Source: Schistosoma mansoni (lineage: Eukaryota; Platyhelminthes; Trematoda; Strigeidida; Schistosomatidae). From it: DNA of 64,000 nt. Positions within the stretch are counted from its first letter, which is position 1, and every line of letters begins with the position of its first letter. A program made the translations under genes and the position numbers. The stretch is from positions 26,789,951 through 26,853,950 of the forward strand of contig NC_031502.1 of the NCBI RefSeq assembly GCF_000237925.1. The letters run 5' to 3'. The notes beneath the pieces are model-generated. The model did no database searches, had not been told where the DNA came from, and worked only from the letters and a program-made list of their open reading frames with translations. Positions 1-12,660 of the stretch are shown here, one piece after another.

Positions 1-255
1 ACTATTGATAAAAGGTTATCGAGTTTAGACACAGACAACTGCTGTCATTTCTCACTATCGGAGCCTTTTTATTTCGGGCAAAAAGACGCGATAAACGCCA
101 CAGATGCCTCACAATTTGATGCTTGTGACTGATTTTTGTATATCATTCAATAAAGAACAGCTATTTTAGACTAATCGCTGCTTTGTGGACTTCGATTTTG
201 CGCGTATCCTAACTGGGTGATTCGGACGCTCCGATAAACTTAACACACCTTATAA
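1..255 (+). mobile_element. possible LTR fragment cut by the window edge
   Basis: The stretch has the composition of an LTR 3' half: a polyadenylation signal near 150, a T/G-rich tract after it and an end of the TAACA type near 245. No pol coding sequence adjoins it, so the family cannot be named. It is a fossil remnant at best, and could also be unrelated unique sequence. Confidence 0.25.
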
Positions 256-572
256 TCTTAATTAGTCAAACATCAGCTGTCGTAACAACTGACGAAATCC
301 ATTTAAAACAACTAGTAGCTTCGAAAAAAATTTAAGTGATTGAGGCTCATAATATTCAAATATTTTCTATACTAAGTGCTAATTGCTATATAATTAAACT
401 GAACCTATAGAAAGGTTTCATATGTGTAATGTATAGTTGATTTGGAGAATAATGCGTGAGACGATTTCCATATCAAAATAATAATATTCAGCAATCAGAT
501 GAATTTATCAACTGCTTAATTATGACATTCTTTCTTGTCAATAATTAATTCTAGATAACTACTATTAACTCA

Positions 573-3436
573 CAACTCCGCCTGCAGCCCCTCCGTGGGC
601 TACTGCCGGTCCCAAGCCCGGATAAAGGAGGAGGGTTGAGCATGCGGTCAGCGACCCCATCCCGTAGAAAACTAACTCACTAAAAAAACTCTAACCACAA
701 AATATAATTCAAACCATTTAAACTCTGTCCTCCGAGTTCAAGGAAGCATTATGACGTCTCATGATGAAAGCCGAGTTCCTTCGGAAGTCACGAGGCCGAT
801 GCCCCTTCTAAAAACCAGAGCAACAATTTTTATAGGTACATGGAACGTCTGGGCAATGTGGGAGACCGGAAGAGTCTTCCGAATTGCTGCGTAAATGAGG
901 AGATACAACCTGGAGGTGCTTGGAATCAGTGAAACACATTCGACGCAGGTTGGACAACAACAACTATCTTCAAGGGAGCTTCTGTTATACTCCGGCCATG
1001 AAGAAGAAAATGCTCCACATACACAAGGAGTTGCATTGATGCTATCCAAACAAACATATAATGCACTTATAGGATGGGAATCTCATGAACCAAGGATCAT
1101 CAAAGCCTCCTTCAAAACAAAGAGAGAGGACATTAAAGTGAACGTCATCCAATGCTACGTGCCTACTAACGACTACAATGAAGACGTTAAAGACCAATTC
1201 TGCGATAGGCTGAAGTCAATCGTCGAGAAGTGCCCAACAAAGGACCTGACCATTCTGATGGGAGATCTAAATGTCAAGGTTGAAATGGACAACACTGCAT
1301 ACGAAGACGTCATGGGACGACATGGACAGGGAGAAAGGAACGAAATAGGTGAGAGATTTGCAAACCTATGTGCCTTCAATAAACTGGTCATAGGCAGCAC
1401 TATATTCCCTCATAAACGCATTGACAAAACCACATGGACTTCACCGGACCACACTACACAGAACCAAATTGACCATATCTACATCAACAAAACGTTCAGG
1501 TGGACGATGGAGGATGTGAGATACTGACAAACTCAACAAATTCAAGATAGCCCTCAACAATAAATTCCAAGCCTTTCATGACTTACTCAACGGAGAGGGA
1601 AGTACTATGGAGAGCAACTAAAAACGAATAAAAGAGGCAATCATTTCAAGATGTCAGGAGGTTCTGGGCCACAAGTAGCACCATCACAAGGAATGGATCA
1701 CTGTTGGTGCACTTGATAAGATTGAAGAAAGGAGGTACAAGAAGGCAGCAATCAATACCAGCCGAACAAGAGCAGAAAACGTCAAGGCACAAGCCGAATA
1801 CACATAAGTAAACAAGCAAGTGAAGAGGAGCATCAGAACCGACAAACCTAAATATGTGGAAGGTCTAGCAATGTCGGCGGAAAAGGCTACAAGAGAAGGA
1901 AACATGAGAAAATTGTATGACACAACAAAGAAACTCGCTGGAAATTACCGTAAACCAGAACGACCAGTGAAAAGCAAGGAAGGCAAGGCAATCACTAACA
2001 TTGAAGAACAACGAAACAGGTGGGTAGAACACTTCAAAGAACTCTTGAATCGACCAGCTACACTGAGCCCACCCAGCATCAAAGCAGCACCCACAAACCT
2101 CTGATCAAGATACCAAAGAAAGGTGATCTCAGCAAGTGTGATAACTACAGGGGCATCACTCTTCTCTCAATACCAGGAAAAGTCTTCAACAGAGCATTGC
2201 TAAACAGAATGAAGGACTCCGTAGACGCTCAACTTCGAGATCAACAGGCTGGATTTCGTAAGGATCGATCGTGTACAGACCGAATCGCAACTCTGCGGAT
2301 CATTGTGGAACAATCGATTGAATGGAATTCATCACTCTACATCAACTTCATTGACTACGGGAAAGCGTTTGATAGCGTGGATAGTACAACACTATGGAGG
2401 CTTCTTCGACACTACGGCGTGTCTGAGAAGATAGTCGATATCATACGAAACTCCTATGATGGACTAAACTGCCAAATCGTTCACAGAGGACAACTCACCG
2501 ACTCATTCGAGGTAAAGACCGGTGTCAGGCAAGGTTGCTTACTCTCACCCTTTCTCTTCCTCCTGGTGATCGGCTGGATCAAGAAGACGTTAACATCTGG
2601 AGGAAAGCACGGGATACATGCAGGATGCAGCTGGATGATTTAGACTTCGCAGATGATCTGGCTCTTCTATCACACACGCAACAACAAATTCAGGAGAAAA
2701 CGACCAGTGTAGCAACAGCCTCAGCAGCAGTAGGTCTCAATATGAACAAAGGGAAAAGCAAAACTCTCTGATACAATACAACATGCACCAATCGAATTAC
2801 ACTTGACGGAGAAGCTTTTGAGGATGTGAAAACCTTTACATATATGGGCAGCATCATTGATGAACACGGTGGATCTGATGCAGATGTGAGAGCGAGGATC
2901 GGCAAAGCAAGAGCAGCATATTTACAACTGAAGAACATCTGGAACTCAAAACAATTGTCAACCAACACCAAGATCAGAATTTTCCATACAAATGTCAAGA
3001 CAGTTCTACTGTATGGGGCGGAAACCTGGAGAACTACGAAAGTCATCATCCAGAAGATACAAGTGTTTATTAACAGTTATCTACGCAAAATACTTCGGAT
3101 CCGATAGCCAGACACTATCAGCAACAAGTTACTGTGGGAGACAACAAACCAGATTCCAGCGGAGGAAGTAATCAGGAAGAAGCGCTGGAAGTGGATTGGG
3201 CACTCTTTGAGGAAATCGCCCAAGTGCGTCACAAGACAAGCCCTCACATGGAATCCTGAAGGCAAAAGGAGAAGAGGAAGACCAAAGAACACATTAAGCC
3301 AAGAAATGGAGACAGATATGCGAAAAATGAACAAAAGTTGGATAGAACTAGAAAAGAAGGCCCAGGACAGAGTGGGTTGGAGAAAGCTGGTCGGCGGCCT
3401 ATGCTCCATTGAGAGTAACAGGCGTAAGTAAGTAAG
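573..3436 (+). mobile_element. RTE-clade LINE, near full length, copy 1
   Basis: A non-LTR retrotransposon encoding an AP-like endonuclease followed by reverse transcriptase. The endonuclease starts at the ATG at 751 (MTSHDESR, GTWNV) and continues to 1527 with the motifs ISETH, MGDLN and SPDHTTQNQIDHI. One in-frame TAA at 892-894 interrupts it, and a new ATG follows at 895. The reverse transcriptase lies in several shifted frames between 1820 and 3431, with [22 protein letters not shown] and the catalytic FADDLALL near 2645. The element ends in GTAA repeats, the short tandem tail usual for RTE elements. A perfect 13-bp target-site duplication (TACTATTAACTCA) lies at 560-572 and 3437-3449, so both ends are exact. 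Several frameshifts make this copy inactive. The clade call rests on motif order and tail type. Confidence 0.92.
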
Positions 3437-3449
3437 TACTATTAACTCA

Positions 3450-5270
3450 TAATTGCTTCACATTGAAAACCGAGTCCATCTTTATGAACGCTGCAACTAT
3501 ACATAATAGTTGTCTTCTGTATCAGAAAAATTTGTTTATCGGAAAAGTGTGGGCTGAATCTTAAAATTTCTCTACTTCCAGTTCCTTAATTGAACTTCTA
3601 TATTTTGCAAGTTTTCAAATGCTGAAATGAGGAATTTCTGAGAATAATATCTCTTCATTATTCATGTGAAAAAAATCCAAAGCGTCTCATTAATGATCAT
3701 ATTATGGTAGTTGAACTTACTCTTGTTCTTACTACCGTGTCAAATGGATAGGAATGATAATGTTCTGTGATAACCTTTGGATAAATGACTTCTCGCAATA
3801 GGCGCGGAATGTAGAGTGACCATAAACTTAAAAAAAGCACTTCAAAAATTCATAAATATTTATTTTCGATATTATTTAGTTATTCGAGCAATCTGGTAAT
3901 TCTAGGGACTCAGCATAACCTTGAGATTGAAAGCCCAGAAAGTTAAGCACTCGAATATATATATATATATGATTAGAGGCAGAATAATCATTAAGTTCCT
4001 AAATTGCAAGTGGTGTATGGCATTGTAGTTGATGAATCTCTTTTATTATACAACTCAGCGATACGGAAAAAGATGATAACTCAGGTGGGCGTCTTTATGG
4101 GATTATTTTCTAAAACCTGTATGGTTCAGTGATGATGCAGTTCATTAAAACTTTGGTAAAATCAATGACAGTATTTATAGCCAAATAAGCCTGTACTTGG
4201 AATTCCTAATTCATATTTACATTCTCTACTGATACCGAAACGAAAACCTATTTTAATGCTTTATGTTTTGATTGTCTAATTACTTGCATCTTGACGATTG
4301 GGTAAAGGAAAAGAATTGCTTTACACACTATTACTAGAAGACCAGGCAGTATCTTGAAAATTTAGTAGTATCAAAAACCAAAAGGTCTATGTATATCCAT
4401 ACTTATTAAATTATAAACGTGAGGATTGATTGGGTTCCACAGCCCATCCTTATCTAAAAACTTTTTAAGTGATCGACTGTAAAGTGAACATATTATTATG
4501 ATATGGACTGACTGTTATATAACCATCAACATTTTATTTATTTAACCATCTGAAACTCAATATTTTAACATGTGTGAATCGACAGTATGGAATTTAAATG
4601 TGAAGGTGCTTTATTGCAAACAGTTAATAACTTTGATGAAATAAATATTAAAGTGTAAAAATAAGATATCATTAAGATTAGTCGCAATGTTGGTCGGTTG
4701 TCATCAATTTTTCCACTCGATACTTATTGGTCAATTAAATAAAAATAAGTAATTTATCATTTGTAAAACATCTGCCTTTATACATGCATAAATATGTCTC
4801 ACTACTGCGAATTTAAACTCATTTCCAGAAGCAACGAAAACTTCCTTTAAAAATTGCGACATTCCAATAACTAGAATATTTACGCAGAAAGAATAAGGGT
4901 ATTTGTTTCGTACTTGGGTGGTAAAAGTAAGTTACATTTACAATAATAAATAAATACTAGGCTGTAGAATAAGTGGGTATGTCTTCTTCGGGCTATAAAG
5001 TTTACTTATAAAATCTTGTACATTACGAAATGATGTATGAACTACAAAATATAAAACTTCAGTGAATTATGTTTCGGGATATTGGTCTTTCCCAATTAGC
5101 AACATACACTAGACAAATATGAATGCTGGGTAAGTTTAAGAACATTCTGAAACAAAAAATACGATAAATTCACTTAGTAATACTTGTTTGAATCTTTCCA
5201 TTGATGTTTAGGACTGCAACTGGTCAGTCTCTTATTAAGAGTGAATTTAAACTTCACCCCATTGCACAAG
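3450..5270. other. AT-rich intergenic stretch, no gene seen
   Basis: No long reading frame, RNA gene or recognisable repeat was found, apart from a short AT dinucleotide run at 3955-3970. Confidence 0.5.
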
Positions 5271-5274
5271 CAAG

Positions 5275-5465
5275 TGGCTATCAGGACTCAGTAGCTGAGT
5301 GGATAACGTGATGGCGTTTGAAGAGAAAGGTACTGGGTTCGAGTCCCAGAGTGAACATCAACTCTGAGATGCAGGTACATCCAGCTGACGAGTCCCAAAT
5401 TGGAGGAAACGCGCGTCCTGGATTTCACTGCTAGCCACTATCCATTTTCGCTTACAAAAAATACA
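5275..5465 (+). mobile_element. Sm-alpha-like SINE with tRNA-type promoter and hammerhead ribozyme
   Basis: The 5' part is tRNA-derived. An A-box-like sequence (TAGCTGAGTGG) lies near 5289 and a B-box (GGTTCGAGTCC) near 5335, the internal RNA polymerase III promoter pattern. A hammerhead motif follows at 5374-5428. This combination is known from the Sm-alpha SINE family of schistosomes. It lies 0.5 kb upstream of the small secreted peptide gene. I could not define clean target-site duplications. Confidence 0.88.
5374..5428 (+). ncRNA. hammerhead ribozyme (type I, schistosome form)
   Basis: All core positions are visible: CTGACGA at 5385-5391, GAAA at 5406-5409 and the cleavage triplet GTC at 5415-5417. 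Stem I pairs ATCCAG (5379-5384) with CTGGAT (5418-5423) perfectly. Stem II is GUCC against GGAG around a CAAATT loop, so its pair next to the core (10.1-11.1) is G opposite G instead of the usual G-C. Stem III is very short, as expected for schistosome hammerheads. Cleavage is predicted after 5417. The mismatch may weaken activity; this is inference. Confidence 0.9.
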
Positions 5466-5958
5466 TTCGTTTTAAAGTAAGAAACGGCTTTTGTTATACA
5501 CAATTTACTCTCCTTTTATATCCTAAGTGGTTTTCAGTCTGACTGAAGATTATACTTCTTGTCATTACTATTCCTAAGTTTGTAGTATTCTTCTATTAAA
5601 CTCACTCTTTTAGAACCCTTTGATAAAGTCACGCATTCTTAACTCCGATCGCCATAGTTGAAAAAGTAGTTGGGACGTGATCCAGTTATTTCTTATTTAC
5701 GTCAGCGATAATAAATTTGTCCGAATTTTCAATCAAAGTTAATAGTCATATTACTAACAATGGTTTAGGTCGAAATTTCTATAAATCAACATTATTATAA
5801 TTATAGAATAAATTCCTGAAAAATTATACTTTAATATGTCAGACCTTAATTACAAATATAATTATTACCGGATGAAAACGATCTAATAAACATTTAATTT
5901 TCCCTCTGATACTATAACTAGTATAATGACAATGAATAAATGAATCTCTTAAATTTAG

Positions 5959-5967
5959 TATAAAAGG
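5959..5967 (+). promoter_or_regulatory. TATA box of the 6013 peptide gene
   Basis: TATAAAAGG lies 54 bases upstream of the ATG at 6013, a spacing that leaves a short 5' UTR starting near 5990. The second family member has a TATA-like sequence 61 bases before its ATG. Confidence 0.6.
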
Positions 5968-6012
5968 ATACGTGTTTGTAAACATTTGTCTGCAGGAGAA
6001 TAACTGTTCATT

Positions 6013-6368
6013 ATGAAGGTATGTATAACATTTTGTAGGGTGAATTTTGTAATATATTTGCCAGGAAATTCACTTACTGTATTTTTGTCCACAAACGAAA
6101 GTTCTAACACCGGTTATGCACTTTATTGTTACAGCTCTACTTCATTTTCTTTCTGTTGGTGATATACTGTGGATTTTACAGCGAAGCCAAACCTGGCCGA
6201 GTCAAGTGCAGCGCACAATGTTGGGAAACAGGAATAAAGTGTAAGAATGACTGTAGAAACAATGCGTGTAAAAGAAATTGCCAAGATGGAGTTAGAGATT
6301 GTATACGTGAAGTATGCAAAGTAAGCGAGCACGTGGATACCTATGATGAACATAAATTGCATGACTAA
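6013..6368 (+). CDS. small secreted eight-cysteine peptide, gene 1 (twin C-x3-C repeat)
   Basis: A two-exon gene. Exon 1 holds only ATG AAG (6013-6018), followed by a GTATGT donor. The 116-bp intron ends in TTACAG at 6134. Exon 2 (6135-6368) continues in phase 0 as LYFIFFLLVIYCGFYSEAKP and stops at TAA 6366-6368, giving 79 residues. Residues 1-20 or so form a signal peptide, so the product should be secreted. The mature part has eight cysteines spaced C-x3-C-x6-C-x3-C-x4-C-x3-C-x6-C-x4-C, two copies of one half-unit. C-x3-C pairs separated by about six residues suggest a disulfide-linked helical hairpin. From memory this resembles the schistosome KK7 type of secreted peptides, described as similar to scorpion potassium-channel blockers; that link is not verified here. 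A polyadenylation signal AATAAA follows at 6433-6438. A cryptic donor-like GTAAGC inside the frame near 6320 could allow alternative splicing. Confidence 0.8.
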
Positions 6369-6432
6369 ATGTGTTGTACTGAGAAAGTGATAAAACAAGT
6401 AGTTCATGTATAAGACGCAGTTGTGTTATCTC

Positions 6433-6438
6433 AATAAA
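6433..6438 (+). terminator. polyadenylation signal of the 6013 gene
   Basis: AATAAA lies 65 bases after the stop codon, which supports 6135-6368 as the last exon. Confidence 0.6.
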
Positions 6439-6939
6439 CATACATACAATGACTTTTTGACTTTTAAAATATTTTCTGTGATGTTTACTTTTACCGATCT
6501 CATTATTCAACATCAACTACGAACGAAGAAACATAGTAATAGTTAACAATATTGATAGTTAAGTACGGAATACGCACAAAACCATGTCAACATTTGAAAT
6601 AAGGAAATTACAGCCATTTTACATAGAAGCTACACAGTCACAAACAAGAGGAATAAAATGCTACATCTGATAATTTCATGGAAAGTCATGACTCATGACA
6701 TTTAAAATAATAAACAGAACTAATTTTATCAAAACTGAGAAGTTTGGGAGTAGAATATCTGCACTGATCTAAAAGTAGAAATTATTGTCATAACAAAACA
6801 TGAAGTCATTTATTATTTAACGATAAAAATCTCTTTTGTGTGTAGTGACCGTCCAACCAAAGAATAATATAGTTAGAATATAGTATTTATGGTGATACTG
6901 GATTAAAAATAGCATTAAAGTGTTTATTAGACACATTGA

Positions 6940-7509
6940 CTCTCTTTAATGACCAGTTGATATTATCCCCCGATGTCCGATCATTGAGTAGTTCCAGTCA
7001 ACAATTCGAACTTCGTGAGAAACTGTCATCCGAGTAGATTACGAACATCAATTCACGTGATAGATAACACATTCGCACAATCAGTGTGCGAGACATAACC
7101 TTCTGATCTATAATTATAAAATAGGACATACACGTTCATCTAAGTCATCCTAATGAAAATGTTCGAACATCAGTTGTACACAACCATGATTGGTAAACGA
7201 ATTTCGCATGCTGGTTAGTTCGAAACTGAATTCTACAAATCTATCGCAATATAGATTTATGTTTCCGATTTTTTCTTCGCTAACTGATTAAATATTGTGT
7301 ATTTGTAAAACAACCGTCCATATACTTCTACTTTCCACGTTAGTAAACGCGACATTGATGAATAAGCGTTTCTCGATAGGTTTTCTCCAATTTGAAACTT
7401 GAGTTAATCCATAGTTACTCATCACAACTGTATAATGTGTGTTATATCAATTATGTTCTTATTTATGTAATTATCTGTATTCTGGAAATGGAAAAATAAT
7501 TAATATTAC
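6940..7509 (+). repeat. left arm of a long inverted repeat (pairs with 12661-13233)
   Basis: Read as reverse complement, this arm matches the right arm base for base from 6959 to 7509, with no indel: paired coordinates always sum to 20170. Similarity fades between about 6920 and 6958. No coding sequence is seen in the arm. The inner end (ATTAATATTAC) abuts an RTE insertion. It could be the terminal repeat of a foldback-type element, or two oppositely oriented copies of one dispersed repeat. Confidence 0.9.
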
Positions 7510-7519
7510 CTGAGCAGTA

Positions 7520-10218
7520 CTTACTTACTTACGTCTGTTACTCCTCGTTGAGGAGTATAGGCCACCCACCAGCATTCTCCATTCAACCCTGTCCTGGGCA
7601 ATCCTTTCCAGTTAACATTCATCCTTTTCATATCTTTTTCAATCTCCCAGCATAATGTGTTCTTTGGCCTTCCTCTTTTCAACTTCCCTTCACCATTCCA
7701 AGTTAGGGCTTGCCTCGTGATGCAGTTCGGTGACTTCCTAATGTATGTCCGATCCACTTCCAACGTCTTTTCCTAATTTCCTCTTCAGCCGGAAGCTGGG
7801 TTTTCCTCTCCCATAAAACGCTGTTGCTGATAGTATCAGGCCAGTGAATGTTGAGTATTTTGCGTTAACAACTGTGTATAAATACTTGTATCTCCTTGAC
7901 GATAGTTGTAGTAGTTCTCCGCGTCTCAGCTCCGTACAGTAGGACTGTCTTGACGTTCGCATTGAAGATTCTCACTTTGATATTGGTTGACAGTTGCTTT
8001 GAGTCCCATATGTTCTTTAAATGCAGGAATGCTGTTATTGCTTTGCCAATCCTCGCCTTTACGTCTGCATCTGATCCTCCTTGCTCATCAATGATTCTGC
8101 TCCTTGGGTATATGAAAGATTCCGATTCTTCTTGAGCTTCTCCATCAAGTGTGATTGTGTTGGTGTTCTCCGTGTTGTATTTGAGAATCTTGCTTTTTTC
8201 TTTGTGTATGTTGAGGCCTATCGATGCAGAGATTGCTACTACATTTGTTGTCTTTGTTTGTATTTGCTCGCGTGTATGAGATAGGAGGAAGGAGTCATCT
8301 GCGAAATCCAAATCATCTAATTAATTCTGAGGTGTCCATTGTATTCCGTGCTTCCTGTCAGATGTCGTTTTCATAATCCAGTCAATCACCAGAAGGAAGA
8401 GAAAGGGGAGAGTAGACAGCCTTGTCTGACTCCAATCCTTACTGGAAATGCATCTGTCAGCTGTCCTCCATGCACTAATTTGCACTGTAGTCCGTCGTAT
8501 GAGTTCTGGATAATGTTGTTAATCTTCTGAGGAACTCCATAGTTTCGAAGAAGTTTCCATAATGTTCCCCCGTCCATACTGTCAAACACCTTCTCATAGT
8601 CATGAAGTTGGCGTATAGTGATGAGTTCCACTCAACTGATTATTCCACGATTATCCGTAGTGTCGCAATCTGGTCTGTGCACGACCGATCATTACGGAAT
8701 CTAGCCTGTTGATCTCGAAGTCGGGCGTCTACTGCGTCTTTCACCCGGTCCAGCAACACCGTTGGAAACTTCCTGGTACTGACAATAGTGTGGTGCCTCT
8801 GTAATTCTCACATTTGCTCAGATCTCCTTTCTTACGCATCTTGATGAAGTATCCTTCTTTCCAGTCCGTTGGTACTTGTTCCTCCTCATAAATCTTGAAT
8901 AAAGGGCGAAGCATGTTTGCTGTTACTTCGATATCTGACTTCAGTGCATCAGCTGGTATACTGTCAGAGATCCATTCCTTATGATGATGCTTCTTGCAAC
9001 CCAGAACCTCCTAACACGTCCAAGTTAGTGCTTCTTTGATCCCTTTCCAGTTGTCCTCCATCGTAGTTTCTTGTTCTTTCAGTAGATCCTGTAAAGCTTG
9101 AAACCTGTTTTTGAGAGTTATCTTGAATTCGTTGAGTTTGTTAGTATCTCGAAGGAAGGCTGTATTGAACCTTTGTAATGCTGTTCCATCAGTTGTCCAG
9201 TGTTTCTTTGGCTTCAGTTTCATCTTGGTCACAACTAGGTGGTGATCTGAAGCTATGTCAGCTCCTCACCTGATTCTCACATCTTCCATTGTCCTTAGGA
9301 ATTTTTCGTTGATACAAATATGATCTATCTGGTTTGGTGTGGTGTGGTCTGGCGAGATCCATGTAGCTTTGTGTATGCGTTTGTGTGGAAATATTGTGCC
9401 GCCTATAACCAATTTGTTGAATGCATATGGATTTACAAATCTCTCTCCATTTTCATTTCTTTTTCGCAGTCCATGTCGTCCCATTATATCTTCATATCCT
9501 GTGTTGTCCACTCCGACTTTCGCATTTAGATCTTCCATCAGGATGGTGAGGTCCTTTCTTGAGCACTCAGCTATGATTGATTGAAGCCTCGAGTAGAACT
9601 GATCTTTATCTTCGTCGTTGCTATCATTGGTGGGTGCATAACATTGGATAACGTTCATTGTGATCCCCTCCTTCTTTGTTTTGAATGATGCTTTGATGAA
9701 CCTGGATCCATGAGATTCCTATCCTATAAATGCATCACGTGTTTCTTTGGATAGCATCAATGCAACTCCTTGTGTATGTGGGGCATTTTCTTCTTCATGG
9801 CCGGAGTACAGAAGTATCTCTCCCGTATTCAGCCTTTGTTGTTCAGCTTGTGTCCAATGAGTTTCGCCGATTCCGATTACTGCCAATTTGTATCTCTTCA
9901 TTTCCATTGCTATTTGACTGGTCTTCCCGGTCTCTTACATTGTCTAGAAATTCCATGTACCTATAAAAATTGTTGCTCTGGTTTTTAGAAGGGGCATCGG
10001 CCTCGTGACTTCCGAAGAATCTCGGCTTTCATCATGAGACGTCATAATGCTTCCTTGAACTCGGAGGACAGAGTTTAAATGGTTTGAATTATTTTTTCTG
10101 GTTAACGTTTTTTAGTGAGTTAGTTTTCCACGGGATGGGGTCGCTAACCCTATGCTCAACCCTCCTCCTTTATCCGGGCTTGGGACCGGCAGTAACTCTA
10201 GAAGAGCTACAGGCAGAG
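7520..10218 (-). mobile_element. RTE-clade LINE, copy 2, inside the inverted-repeat spacer
   Basis: On the minus strand the 5' end is near 10218 and the GTAA tail is at 7520. The endonuclease is recognisable between 9970 and 9266 (IGETHWTQAEQQ, MEDLNAKVGVD, SPDHTTPNQIDHI) and the reverse transcriptase between 9230 and 7530 ([35 protein letters not shown]). Several frameshifts and stops break it. A 14-bp target-site duplication, TTACCTGAG(C/G)AGTA, lies at 7506-7519 and 10219-10232 with one mismatch. The first four bases of the left copy belong to the end of the inverted-repeat arm, so the LINE landed right at the arm boundary. Confidence 0.9.
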
Positions 10219-10609
10219 TTACCTGAGGAGTAGAATTTTTAAAATGCTTATTGTTATTCCTGACTTGGATATTACATACTTAGCAGTTATAATCGAAATC
10301 TCTATACAATATTACTCATAAATTGTTGAATAACAAGTAATTGACACCATGCAATGTAATGAGGTAGTGACGTTTTCTATAACTGTAACTCATTATATTC
10401 TCAACGTCTGACCTTTTCTGACCTTATATAAACTTGAAGTAGCATGACCTTTTTGCGAAACCTACATAAACCTTTATGTTTCAATCATAAAAGAAAGTAA
10501 AAGCAATAACGTAAAACTGTGCTGGATAATTAATATACATCATTATATTCTCCAGTTTCTCACAAACGACTTCACTGAATAAAATTATTCATCGTGGGTC
10601 AGCTTACAT

Positions 10610-11060
10610 AGCTTGCGGCGTAGGTGTATATTGTTCAACTGTTTGCTCTATCTCATTCTATGGTTTTAAAACATGGTTTTTTAAGGTAGAGAATATTGAT
10701 AGACCTCAGGTTTCTGATTATAGATATCTTCGAAGCGTTGGTTGCGTTTTTTTTGCATAACCGAGTGAAAAATATTGACGTTATACATAAGATTTTACGC
10801 AAAAGTGGCGAATCATTTAATGAGATTGTTAGTCTCCATCGACGGAAGTTGTTGGGATGTGTTACGCACGCCTAATTACTGCCTACCTCGACAAGCAGTG
10901 TTTGCTGGGATAAGACTGGGTTGGAGGAAGGTTAGATGAGATCAGAATATGGCATCAGTCCATGATAGTAGATGCACACTACCTGGTTGGGTAGGGTATG
11001 ATTAACTCAACCGGCTGTCTGAGACTTGTTAGAAATGTCTTGTAATCATTCATAAGAGCG
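10610..11060 (+). pseudogene. decayed LINE fragment, C-terminal end of the reverse-transcriptase ORF
   Basis: From about 10658 one frame reads YGFKTWFFKVENIDRPQ and then VSDYRYLRSVGC. This corresponds to the conserved YGSETW...VEDIRRL...DHRCLRSI block of schistosome LINEs. Stops interrupt the frame soon after 10750, but further similarity (a GWRKV-like stretch, then HQSM near 10955) can be followed to about 11050. It differs from the RTE copies elsewhere in the window and looks much older. Confidence 0.55.
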
Positions 11061-12281
11061 AAGACTCATTCATCCTTTATCCCCACTTCAATCTTGAGGT
11101 CCAATATTCATCTAAACATATCTGTACATTTTGACTTTCTGAACCCTGTTCTCAGTGCTTAGCTTTTTTCATTAACATTGCAACTACATTATTGGTTTCC
11201 ATATTGTTGATTTCATCTCCTTGTATATATAGGTCTATATATGATACATAGTACTTTAACACAAATCTATATAAGTAGAATAAAACAGTCCAAATAAAAA
11301 GTCATAAATCAGGGAAAACGTTGACAGAAAGGTATCCTGATGTATTAAAAAAGATCAATCAAGTTCGAAATTTTGTCAAAATAATCTGATTTTCCATCAA
11401 GACAGTGACCTAATAAATATACCCATCCGAAAAAGCAATAATGTAGTCAAGCTAAATACTATGGTATTTTTCCAACATGTTTCAGCCCTATACTTAATTT
11501 CCTAAAACAACTTTTTATCATTAATGAAATACTCTTCAATAAATTGTTGACAAAACAGAAAATAAAAACTGACTAGTGGATTTGCTCAACTAATTTTCGA
11601 ATGTTTTACCTATGGTCTTACGAACGTGATGTTTATGTATGGATAAAGGTAGCTTCTTTCAGTGAATAGTGCATTCACTAAGAGCTACACGAATCTCTCT
11701 GATGTTTTTTTCATTGTCACGAATCACTAACTAGAGTCAGTGTCTGAATCATCTAATATACGGTAATCACAGGCTTAGAAAAGCTACTGAATAATCGCAA
11801 TTTATGAAAAAGATACGTCGCTTGAAGCCACTGACAGTAGTATGGAAAATAAATGTTGCAAGTTTACATTCATAATAATTATAACATACCTGACTATTTC
11901 TCTTTTTTTAGCAGAGATTCGATGACCATTTCGTGAACTCCATCATTCATGAGTTAACATGGTCACTAGAAGACTATGATGTATTGATCATAAACGAAAG
12001 AATTTTTAGCCGGCTGAAGAAATCAGCATCAATAATAATCACAAGAAAAATAAACTCAAGAATCCACTTCAATATTTATCTATATTTTATCTAATATTAG
12101 GAAACTATTTTGAACTAAACATTGCATATTAACGGAGAGCTTGTAACCAATTTCGTTAGGACATTGTATGAATATGACTGTCGGAGACTTTTCTTTAAAA
12201 GCAAATCACTTTCATTTTTCAATAATGGCGTTTGGCATTAACTTACATCCATGTAACAGACTATAAGAGAGACTTGATAAG

Positions 12282-12304
12282 TATATATATATATATATAT
12301 ATAT
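12282..12304. repeat. (AT)n run within an imperfect hairpin
   Basis: The AT run is flanked by ACTTGATAAGT and its near complement ACTTATCAGGT, so 12271-12318 can fold into a hairpin. Simple-sequence variation is the likeliest explanation. Confidence 0.7.
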
Positions 12305-12660
12305 GTACTTATCAGGTCGATTATTTACAGGACTTTTTTCGCTATTAATTGTGGTTTTTATACCGGATTTCGCCACTTCCGTTGATATATGATATTTGCA
12401 CATTGACATGAATTCTGAAACTCGTAGAAAGCTGTTTTATACAAAGAGGAACTTTTGCAACTAATTTTCATCAAATAAATAAATTCAGGACTTTAGGGCT
12501 TATTCATAAACTTGCTCGATAAAACTCGATTACATTCAAAAATAAGATAATGCGACACTAAAATTATTTTACACTGACTGATTGAGCTGAACAATACGAC
12601 GTTTTCGTCTCATTGTCACTACATGTTTCTTAGAGTTCAATGGATTAACAGTAGTTTCAT

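Larger units (their letters stand above)
10233..12660. other. spacer of the large inverted repeat, no intact gene
   Basis: Apart from the LINE relic at 10610-11060 and the AT hairpin near 12282 I see no coding sequence. No transposase motif was found that would explain the flanking inverted repeat. Confidence 0.5.
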
